This document shows, piece after piece, positions 7,706 through 13,782 of a stretch of DNA of 32,215 nt (positions are counted from its first letter, which is position 1; each line of letters opens with the position of its first letter). Both the position numbers and the translations under genes were made by a program. This stretch comes from an uncultured Clostridia bacterium. Lineage in GTDB: Bacteria; Bacillota; Clostridia; Christensenellales; Borkfalkiaceae. The notes beneath the pieces were generated by a model that made no database searches, was not told the DNA's origin, and saw only the letters and a program-made list of their open reading frames with translations. Location: contig CANQAX010000010.1 in the NCBI GenBank assembly GCA_947589235.1, forward strand, positions 1-32,215. The letters are read 5' to 3'.

Positions 7706-8770
7706 TCATGCTTTTATGTCCGGACTATCGAACCTCGCGTACAGGCGGATGTTCGTGTCGGGATAGGGAATGTCATCATAGATGGTGATCGTATCCCCGG
7801 GATCGCCGATGCGGTAATACGTGAACCAATGGGATTGGTACCAACCCAAGAACTCGTACCCTTCTGGCGCCTGCGGCGCTTCAGGAAGGACGATCTGCTC
7901 GCTCATCGACGTCACCGTGACGGTGGAGAGCACCCCTTCGCCGAAGATCCCCGAGAGCTCGAACGAGATGGTGACGGAGAGCGCGGGCGGTGCCGTGACG
8001 AGCTCCAGTGCGCCGACTTCCTCATCGAAGTACTCGTCGTACTGCAATGCGTGGATGACCGAGAAGGCGTAGTACTTACCGCCCTGCTCCAACACGGTGA
8101 AGCCGATGTCGGCGACTTCCTCGTTGTTCACGAGCCCGACGACGGCGACGTACTTCCCGATGTTGTAGAAGCGCGCCCCGATTGCGGTGCCGTTTGCCTT
8201 CAGCGTCTTGTCGGTGAAGTTCATCTCGTACGGCAGCAGCCCCGTGGCGGGATAGAGAACGCCCGTGGGCGTGATCGCCTCGGGGAAGCCCGCCTTCTGC
8301 GTGAAGGTCAGCGTGACGGGGTCATACTCGCCCAAGGTGACGGCGGCGACCAAGTTCTCCCCCTCGAGCTTTGCCGTGAAGCTGTAGGGCGTCTCGGGAT
8401 CGTCGACGATGAAGGTGCCCTTGTAGGTATCCCCGTCCTTGTCGACGCCCATGGTGATGTAGACCTTCATGGACATATCCTCGTCCGTCTCCGTCGCCTC
8501 GACCACGATGTAGCCGTCGTGCAGCGCGTTGTCGAAGAGGTCGACGGTGGCGACGAAGGTGACGCTTCCGCCCAGCCAGAAGAGCCCCTCATCGAGCGAA
8601 GCGCCCGACCAGACGCCCTCGATGGGGTCGGTCGCAATCGAGGTGCCCGCCCCTTCGCCCGTACCCGTTCCGGGAAGGTCGTCGGAATTGTCGCCGCAGC
8701 CCGCAAAGAAGCAGGCACCGACGCAGGCGGTGAGCAGCACGGAAGCCATGCGCAACAGGTGTTTTTTCAT
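7706..8770 (-). CDS. Predicted surface lipoprotein with C-terminal Listeria-Bacteroides-type repeat
   Basis: A 354-residue exported protein. The N-terminus is a lipoprotein signal: MKKHLLR, a hydrophobic core, then a lipobox ending FFAGC with lipidated Cys25, followed by a polar, Gly/Thr-rich linker. The body is beta-strand-rich, with paired segments such as SVTFVATVDLFDNALHDGYIV and TYKGTFIVDDPETPYSFTAKL, suggesting repeated beta-sandwich units. The last ~60 residues (APEGYEFLGWYQ ... NIRLYARF) match the InlB-B/Flg_new (Listeria-Bacteroides) repeat. The mature function is not known; attachment to glycan or host surface is only a guess. The start at 8770 follows GGAGG. Its promoter carries a G9 run in the spacer (see the promoter entry), so expression may be switchable. 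Confidence 0.8.
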   Translation of the reverse strand: MKKHLLRMASVLLTACVGACFFAGCGDNSDDLPGTGTGEGAGTSIATDPIEGVWSGASLDEGLFWLGGSVTFVATVDLFDNALHDGYIVVEATETDEDMSMKVYITMGVDKDGDTYKGTFIVDDPETPYSFTAKLEGENLVAAVTLGEYDPVTLTFTQKAGFPEAITPTGVLYPATGLLPYEMNFTDKTLKANGTAIGARFYNIGKYVAVVGLVNNEEVADIGFTVLEQGGKYYAFSVIHALQYDEYFDEEVGALELVTAPPALSVTISFELSGIFGEGVLSTVTVTSMSEQIVLPEAPQAPEGYEFLGWYQSHWFTYYRIGDPGDTITIYDDIPYPDTNIRLYARFDSPDIKA

Positions 8771-8837
8771 CCTTTTTTTCCTCCGAATTTCGGGACACGC
8801 GGGGGAAAATTGCCCCACTTGTCCCCTCTGTAAGATG

Positions 8838-8868
8838 AGTATAGCACATACCCCCCCCCGTCTGTCAA
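8838..8868 (-). promoter_or_regulatory. Promoter of the lipoprotein gene with a G9 tract in the spacer
   Basis: Minus strand consensus -35 TTGACA (8868-8863) and -10 TATACT (8843-8838) preceded by TGC (extended -10). The spacer is 19 bases and includes nine consecutive G residues (8859-8851). A 19-base spacer is too long for best activity; loss of two Gs would give 17. Confidence 0.7.
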
Positions 8869-8977
8869 GAGGATTTTTCAACAATTGCTACATTTTTGAG
8901 GCGGTGACGAAGGAAAAAATTTGAACAAAACGCGGCGGGACGGCGGGGCTTCGCTTTCCTCTTTTGGGGACGGAGGC

Positions 8978-9163
8978 TTTGGGCGGCTCCCCCTCCCCTA
9001 CCCCTCCCCCTCAACGTGAGGGGGAGGGTGTATTTCGGCGAAGCGGTTGCTTTGGGCGGCTCCCCCTCCCCTACCCCTCCCCCTCAACGTGAGGGGGGAG
9101 GGTATATTCAAAGCGGCTCCCCCTCCCCTGCACTTCATCAGGGGGGGAGGGTGTATTTCGGCG
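8978..9163. repeat. Three tandem C-rich/G-rich hairpin repeats downstream of sigK
   Basis: Three copies (starting about 8978, 9051 and 9110) of GGCGGCTCCCCCTCCCC followed by CCTCCCCCTCAACGTGAGG-type arms that fold back on GGGGGAGGG. Copies one and two are 73 bases apart and nearly identical; the third is diverged. They begin right at the sigK stop codon, so the folded RNA may end sigK transcription. A related block lies at 27411-27470. Confidence 0.8.
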
Positions 9164-9865
9164 CTATTCCGTGAAGAAATCCTCGCGGCGGAGCCCCGCC
9201 CGCAGCTTTTCGAGGGCGCGCTTTTCGATGCGCGAGACGTACGAGCGCGAGATCCGCATCTTCTGCGCCACCTCTCTCTGTGCGAGCGGTGCGCCCCCGA
9301 GGAGGGCGTATCGCATGCAGACGACCTGCGTCTCGCGCTCGGTGAGGAGCTCGGAGATCGCGGCGAAGAACTTCTCCTGCATGAGGCTGCGCTCCACGTT
9401 CCCGAAGATCTTATCCTCCTTCTCGAACAGCAGGTCCATGAGGGTGAGCTCGTTGCCGTCCTTGTCCGTCCCCACGGGGTCGGAGAGGGAGACGTTGCCG
9501 CGGTGCTTTTTCCCCGCGCGGATGAGCATGAGGATCTCGTTCTCGATGCACCGCGCCGTGTAGGTGGCGAGGCGGGTGCCGTGCCCCGTCTCGAAGGTGT
9601 TGATCGCCTTGATGAGCCCAATCGAGCCGACGGAGATCATGTCGTCCGTCTCCGCCGCGCCCGCATACTTCTTGACGATGTGCGCGACGAGGCGCATGTT
9701 GTGCTTGATGAGCATCTCCTTGGCGTGCTTGTCTCCCTGTGCCGCAAGGCGGAGGTAGGATTCCTCCTCCTCGCGGGAGAGCGGGCGGGGATACGAACTT
9801 CCGTCCGAAATGGACCCCGTAAAGAAAAAGAGCCGCCCGAGGACGGCATAGAGCAATTCGAGCAT
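9164..9865 (-). CDS. sigK: RNA polymerase sigma-K factor (late mother-cell sporulation sigma)
   Basis: A 233-residue sigma-70 family protein matching SigK across its length: a short hydrophobic N-terminal leader (MLELLYAVLGRLFFFTG) like the pro-sequence cut by SpoIVFB, then PRPLSREEEESYL, region 2 (MLIKHNMRLVAHIVKKY; DDMISVGSIGLIKAI; GTRLATYTARCIENEILM), the SLSDPVGTDKDGNE insert typical of SigK/SigE, and a region 4.2 helix-turn-helix QREVAQKMRISRSYVSRIEKRAL (196-218). The coding frame is continuous, so there is no skin-type prophage split. GAGGTGA precedes the start. It implies the organism belongs to a spore-forming lineage. SigE is the close paralogue, but the leader and region 2 favour SigK. 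Confidence 0.9.
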   Translation of the reverse strand: MLELLYAVLGRLFFFTGSISDGSSYPRPLSREEEESYLRLAAQGDKHAKEMLIKHNMRLVAHIVKKYAGAAETDDMISVGSIGLIKAINTFETGHGTRLATYTARCIENEILMLIRAGKKHRGNVSLSDPVGTDKDGNELTLMDLLFEKEDKIFGNVERSLMQEKFFAAISELLTERETQVVCMRYALLGGAPLAQREVAQKMRISRSYVSRIEKRALEKLRAGLRREDFFTE

Positions 9866-9882
9866 ACTGTCACCTCACGGGT

Positions 9883-9912
9883 ATTGTATGCCGCGGGGAA
9901 TTTGTCCTATGA
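9883..9912 (-). promoter_or_regulatory. Possible SigE-type promoter of sigK
   Basis: Minus strand CATACAAT (9890-9883) fits the known SigE -10 consensus exactly; TCATAGG (9912-9906), 15 bases upstream, is a weak match to the SigE -35. In Bacillus sigK is transcribed by SigE, so this fits. The predicted leader would be very short, about 10 bases, which counts against it. Confidence 0.4.
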
Positions 9913-9929
9913 ACTGTATATGAGCCCCG

Positions 9930-10345
9930 ATTGTGTCATGTACCCCACTGTATGGCAGCACGAGTGCATGTACCTCATTCCGCCCCGCCGTAAGGCGGCA
10001 CGAGCGCATGTACCTCATTCCGAGGCTCCGCAAGGAGCCGAGCGAATCTTATGCTCACAGATACGCTCGCCCCTTCGGGGCTACTTCGCCTACGGCTCGT
10101 GCCGCCGAAGGCGGGGCGGTATGTGTCACGACCTGCTGTACAAATAATGTCATGTCGAGCATAGCCGAGACATCTATTCCTTATTGACGAAGTCGAACTC
10201 TGCCGTATTCAGCCGTAGATTTCTCGACTTCGCTCGAAATGACAGTCTGTGCGGTCATGCGATACTCCGCTCCGCTACTTCGCCTACGGCTCGTGCGCCG
10301 CTGCGCGTCGTCGAAATGACAATGACCCCCACGATTCGCTCGCAT
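9930..10345. repeat. Repeat-filled gap between sigK and the CxxC/thioredoxin lipoprotein
   Basis: This gap of about 570 bases holds no credible gene. It contains direct repeats of GCACGAG(T/C)GCATGTACCTC (9957 and 9998), a run of short inverted repeats around CTACTTCGCCTACGGCTCGTG (10080-10100 and 10275-10295), and one copy of the TGTCAT...ATGACA palindromic element (10148-10244). Confidence 0.7.
10148..10244. repeat. Palindromic TGTCAT/ATGACA element, copy 1
   Basis: Begins TGTCATGTCGAGC, has GAGACATCT and CCTTATT inside, and ends AGATTTCTCGACTTCGCTCG then AAATGACA. The two ends are inverted repeats of each other, allowing a long hairpin. Related copies are at 13516-13635 and 27236-27385; all three are preceded by ATAA. 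Confidence 0.75.
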
Positions 10346-10372
10346 TGGGCAACTTACCTCTGCGGAATGCAA

Positions 10373-10411
10373 GAAGAAAAGACCGCCCGCGGCGCAGGGC
10401 GCCGCGGGCGG
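10373..10411 (-). terminator. Rho-independent terminator of the CxxC/thioredoxin lipoprotein gene
   Basis: A perfect 13-bp GC stem (10383-10395 with 10399-10411), a 3-base loop, then CTTTTCTTCTT on the minus strand, about 27 bases after the stop. Confidence 0.88.
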
Positions 10412-10437
10412 AACCGAAATCCTATCAATGAGCCCCA

Positions 10438-11973
10438 TCAATCGAAGAACTTGCCGGGGAGCATCGCAACGGGAGCGGCGGGAGCGGAAGTCTCACCGAG
10501 GCTGCGGGACGCCGCAAGGCAACGTTCAAAGAGCTCGCGGAAGGGACGCTCCGCATCGTAATTGTCGCCGTCGATATCCACGACTGCGCCGCCCTCGAAG
10601 TCAATGACGACGCCCTCGCGGTCGATGATGACGGTCGTCGGGGCGCCCGTCACGTTGAACGCGGAGTAGAGCGCGCGCGTGCCGGGGTCGGTATTGAGCA
10701 CGAACGGGAAGGTGAGCCCGAATTCCCGTATCGTATTGGCGCGGATGCTCTCCGCCGTATCGCTCGCCTGCGTGCAGAGCGCGACGAGGGCGATGTCGTC
10801 GGAATACGCCTCGTATGCCCTCTCGAGCCCGGGGAACTCCCTCTGGCACCAGATGCAGTCCACATAGAAGAAGTTAAAGACGACGATCTCCTTCTCCTCG
10901 AGAAGCTGCGAGAGCGTGAGCGTTACGCCGTCGATCGTCGTGAACGAGACGTCGTACATCGCGGAGCCCACCGAATAGCGGGTCCCGGACGGCATCGTCT
11001 CGTCTATCACGCTGCCCTTGACGGTGAGCGAACCCTTCGGGTTGCCGGGGCGGATGACGTCGGACGACTGCGTCGTGAATCCCTTCACGTCGGATGCAAC
11101 GCGGAGGGTGTATTCCTTCGGGAGAAGGAGCGCCCTGCCCGCGCCGCCGCGCATGGTGACGCGCTCGCAGACATCGCCCGTGGCGACGTCGACGACTTCG
11201 CAGGCAAGCGAGCCCGCCGAAAACGCCGAGCCGTCCGTGCGCTTGAGCGTGAAATCATAGAGGATCTTGGTGTTGACGTCGAGCTGCGGAATGACCTTTT
11301 CCTCGCACTCGTTCCAGCACCGTCCGCAGAGATAGTACTCCCTGCCCGGCGCGTCGAACGTCGGGTCCTCGCGGATGACGTTCCCCGAGGGGGTGTGCCC
11401 GAGCGCGGGGACATCGACGTCCTCCTCCCTCTTGCACTTGCTGCAGCGGCGGGTGCGGAGCCCGGGCTCGGTGCAGGTGGGCTCCTCCTTGTAGTCCAAG
11501 TTCTGCCACGAATGCCCCGTGGCGGGAATGGTCTCGCTCTGCGTGGAGGTGCAGCGGCTGCACGGGATGGTGTAGAACCCGTCCTCCGTGCAGGTCGCGC
11601 GCTTTCCGAGTATCTTATGCTCGTCGTCATAGTCATGCCCGAGCGGGTCGATGCTCTCCGTCTTGGTCTCCGTGCAGCGGGAGCAATGGAGGATCTGCGA
11701 CCCCTCGCCCTCGCAGGTCGCGGGCGTCACGACCTCCGCCGTTCCCCAATCGTGCCCGAGCGCGGCGACGGTCTCCGTCGTCTGTTCGCCGCACACCGAG
11801 CAGGTGCCGATGCGCGTCCCCGCGGTCTCGCAGGTCGCGGGCGTGCCGTCCGTCCAGACGTAGCTGTGTTCATGCCCATCCGAGCTCTCGCCGCAGGCAG
11901 CGAGCGCAAACCCGCACACGGCGAGCGCGGCAGTTGCGGCAACAAGCAATGCTCCGCGCAGTCCCTTCTTCAT
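10438..11973 (-). CDS. Lipoprotein with CxxC/GH repeats fused to a TlpA-like thioredoxin domain
   Basis: A 511-residue exported lipoprotein (lipobox LAAC, Cys27). Residues about 40-231 form five ~40-residue repeats of the pattern ATC...G....C..C......ipalGH(D/S)(W/Y): four regular ones end GHDW, GHDY, GHSW and GHT, and the fifth (REYYLCGRCWNECEEKVIP) is degenerate. Each carries a CxxC pair. Residues about 235-335 are beta-rich. The C-terminal part (about 340-488) is a redoxin/TlpA thioredoxin fold with active site Cys373-Ile-Trp-Cys376 in NFFYVDCIWCQREFPGLE, and cis-Pro445 in TGAPTTVIIDREG. The likely job is thiol-disulfide exchange outside the membrane; the CxxC repeats may bind metal, be substrates, or be structural. 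It is monocistronic with clear promoter and terminator. Confidence 0.85.
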   Translation of the reverse strand: MKKGLRGALLVAATAALAVCGFALAACGESSDGHEHSYVWTDGTPATCETAGTRIGTCSVCGEQTTETVAALGHDWGTAEVVTPATCEGEGSQILHCSRCTETKTESIDPLGHDYDDEHKILGKRATCTEDGFYTIPCSRCTSTQSETIPATGHSWQNLDYKEEPTCTEPGLRTRRCSKCKREEDVDVPALGHTPSGNVIREDPTFDAPGREYYLCGRCWNECEEKVIPQLDVNTKILYDFTLKRTDGSAFSAGSLACEVVDVATGDVCERVTMRGGAGRALLLPKEYTLRVASDVKGFTTQSSDVIRPGNPKGSLTVKGSVIDETMPSGTRYSVGSAMYDVSFTTIDGVTLTLSQLLEEKEIVVFNFFYVDCIWCQREFPGLERAYEAYSDDIALVALCTQASDTAESIRANTIREFGLTFPFVLNTDPGTRALYSAFNVTGAPTTVIIDREGVVIDFEGGAVVDIDGDNYDAERPFRELFERCLAASRSLGETSAPAAPVAMLPGKFFD

Positions 11974-12033
11974 CGTATGACCTCCTCCCGCCCCGTATCG
12001 GGCGGAAATATTCGTTTATGCCGTTCTGAATCT

Positions 12034-12062
12034 ATTTTATCCTCACTTTATGCAAATGTCAA
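12034..12062 (-). promoter_or_regulatory. Sigma-A-type promoter of the CxxC/thioredoxin lipoprotein gene
   Basis: Minus strand TTGACA (12062-12057), 17 bases, TAAAAT (12039-12034). The roughly 55-base leader contains a small hairpin (CCGCCC / GGGCGG, 11995-12012) and GGAGGAGG before the start. Confidence 0.75.
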
Positions 12063-12143
12063 GCGGGAATGCTTTCCTTTTGGGATTTTCATCGGATTTT
12101 CGGAAAAGTTCGGCGGAAGTCCGCGCGGGAGAGGGAAAAACAT

Positions 12144-12172
12144 TTGCGCCGAAGGGAACATTGTGGTATAAT
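12144..12172 (+). promoter_or_regulatory. Promoter of the 12203-12895 lipoprotein gene
   Basis: TTGCGC (12144-12149), 17 bases, TATAAT (12167-12172), with TGTGG just ahead of the -10. The ribosome site GGAGGA is at 12193-12198. Confidence 0.65.
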
Positions 12173-12202
12173 ACCCAAAAACAGGACGATCCGGAGGAAA
12201 TC

Positions 12203-12895
12203 ATGAAACACTTCCCGAAGAGGATATTCTCCCTCATGGCGGCAACGTGCATGGCGTTCGCCTGCGCCGCGCTCGCCGCATGCGGCGATAAGCCCAAACT
12301 GGACGACCCGACGCAGGATGATCCCAACGGCGGCAACACGGGAACTACGGCGACGTATACCGTGAATGTCGTGTGGGAGGACCTTCCCACGCTCACCGAC
12401 GCGCTCGTCGTCAACGTGACCGAAGCGGACGGCACCCCCGCGGGCGAATCTGCCGTCAGCGGCGGCAAGGCGACGTTCACGCTCGAAAAGGGCAACTACT
12501 TTGCGACCGTTTCCGAGGGCGAAGGCTTTGAGGGAATTTTGGACGGGTATGTCTTCACCCGCGCCGAACTCACCGCGACGGCGACCTCGGCTACCGTGAA
12601 CATTGTCCCTTGGACGGACTCCCTCGATGCAATCGACTATGTTGTGACCGTGAAACTTCCCGACGGCTCCCCCGCCGTAGGTCTCGTCGTTCAACTCTGC
12701 GGCGGACCCGAGGGCGCACCCTACGCCTGCCACCGTTTCACCACGGACGCGAACGGCACGGTGACCGCCCGCCTTCTCCCCGGGAACTACGATATCCATA
12801 TCGACGAGCCGCCTGCGGGCTGCACGTTCGACAACGAGGCATACAAGGCGCACGAGGACGGCGCTCCCATCGAGATCACCCTCCCCGCCGCGTAA
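12203..12895 (+). CDS. Predicted lipoprotein with two transthyretin-like (Cna-B/SpaA-type) domains
   Basis: A 230-residue exported protein. It has a lipoprotein signal with lipobox LAAC (Cys27), a Pro/Asn/Gly-rich linker to about residue 50, and then two similar beta-sandwich units. Each has the pattern YTVNV...(D/E)ADGTPAGE...GGKATFTLEKGNYFATV and YVVTVKLPDGSPAVGL...TDANGTVTARLLPGNYDIHI, the usual signature of Cna-B/SpaA or carboxypeptidase-regulatory-like folds (a strand, a D-G turn, G-x-(V/A)-T-(A/F), LxxGxY). The role is structural or adhesive in general; the specific partner is unknown. The ATG follows GGAGGA. It is transcribed divergently from the thioredoxin lipoprotein, so the two may share regulation. 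Confidence 0.8.
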   Translation: MKHFPKRIFSLMAATCMAFACAALAACGDKPKLDDPTQDDPNGGNTGTTATYTVNVVWEDLPTLTDALVVNVTEADGTPAGESAVSGGKATFTLEKGNYFATVSEGEGFEGILDGYVFTRAELTATATSATVNIVPWTDSLDAIDYVVTVKLPDGSPAVGLVVQLCGGPEGAPYACHRFTTDANGTVTARLLPGNYDIHIDEPPAGCTFDNEAYKAHEDGAPIEITLPAA

Positions 12896-13240
12896 ATTTT
12901 CCGCTATCCCACTCATTCGGAACGCCGACGCGGGACGTTCAACGTTTCCCCGCTCTCGGCGTTCCTTTTATGGAAGAAGTGAAGCGACGCCCGGAGCCCC
13001 CTCCATTTTCCTTGGCGCCCACGCGGAGAATTACACGGCACCCGGAGCCCCCTCCGGTGGAGGGGGTGCCCGTAGGGCGAGGGTGGGCAATGCCTATTCC
13101 CCCGCGTCATTCTGAACCCGCCGCTGCCCTTGCCGTGACGGAAGGGGTGCCATAAATAGGGTCGACCGCATTAAGGCTTCCCCCTTCGCAAAGGGGCGCC
13201 GTAGGCGTGCCTTGCGCTGAAGCTGTCCCCGCAAGGGGAC

Positions 13241-13373
13241 TGATGGGGATTGGTATAATATGTTCCCATCCCCATCCGTCACGGCTTGCGCCGCGCCACC
13301 TTCCCCTTCCCGAGGAAGGGGAAGGCTTGCCTCATCGCTATTACACCCCTTTCGCCGCGCAAGGACGGCGCAC
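13241..13373. repeat. Dispersed repeat unit, copy 1 of 2
   Basis: Begins TGATGGGGATTGGTATAATA, continues through CCCATCCCCATCCGTCACGG and CCACCTTCCCCTTCCCGAGG, and ends near CGCGCAAGGACGGCGC. The copy at 26989-27132 is nearly the same, with an 11-base insertion in the TATAA region and scattered changes. The core GATGGGGAT ... ATCCCCATC is an inverted repeat. Confidence 0.8.
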
Positions 13374-13515
13374 GGAACCCCCTCCGGTGGAGGGGGTGCC
13401 CGTAGGGCGGGGGTGGGCATACAAACGGCGCTCCGCCTCTTTTTACCCTCTCCCTTTCCAAGGGGGAGGGGTGGGAGAGGGGGTTGGAAATGCGTCACGT
13501 CCCGCCGCACAATAA

Positions 13516-13635
13516 TGTCATGTCGTCCCGCCATAAGGCGACACGAGCGCCCTGCGCGATGTAGCGTAGTTGAGACATCTCAACCTTATTTGAGATTTCT
13601 CCACGCGCCGCTTGCGCGGCTTGGTCGAAATGACA
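13516..13635. repeat. Palindromic TGTCAT/ATGACA element, copy 2
   Basis: Same ends and internal GAGACATCT and CCTTATT blocks as the 10148 copy, but with a different filling (CGACACGAGCGCCCTGCGCG). Ends GGTCGAAATGACA. Confidence 0.7.
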
Positions 13636-13716
13636 GATACCCCGCAGTTCGCTCACATGCACCTCACCCCCCCTTCCCCCCTCCACCGGAGGGGGCAGCA
13701 AGTCCTTCAACTATAT

Positions 13717-13753
13717 GCAAAAGCCCTCCCCTTGCACAGGGGAGGGCTTTTGC
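13717..13753 (-). terminator. Rho-independent terminator of the GH51 gene
   Basis: A perfect 16-bp stem (13717-13732 with 13738-13753) with a 5-base loop; the T-run on the minus strand forms the descending arm. It lies 30 bases beyond the stop. Confidence 0.85.
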
Positions 13754-13782
13754 ATTCAATAAAATCTCCTACCTTCCTCACA

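Larger units (their letters stand above)
12905..13715. repeat. Gene-free block of mixed dispersed repeats
   Basis: About 890 bases without a credible gene. Contents: two near-identical CCCCCTCCGGTGGAGGGGG hairpins with GTGCCCGTAGGGCG tails (about 13037-13085 and 13376-13420) plus an inverted partner (13674-13702), one copy of a 130-bp unit (13241-13373) shared with 26989-27132, and the TGTCAT/ATGACA element (13516-13635). Open frames here lack ribosome sites and simply follow the GC-rich repeats. Confidence 0.75.

Noticed and set aside
9164..9865. skin-type element interrupting sigK
   Set aside because: The coding frame is continuous, with no recombinase or truncated halves.
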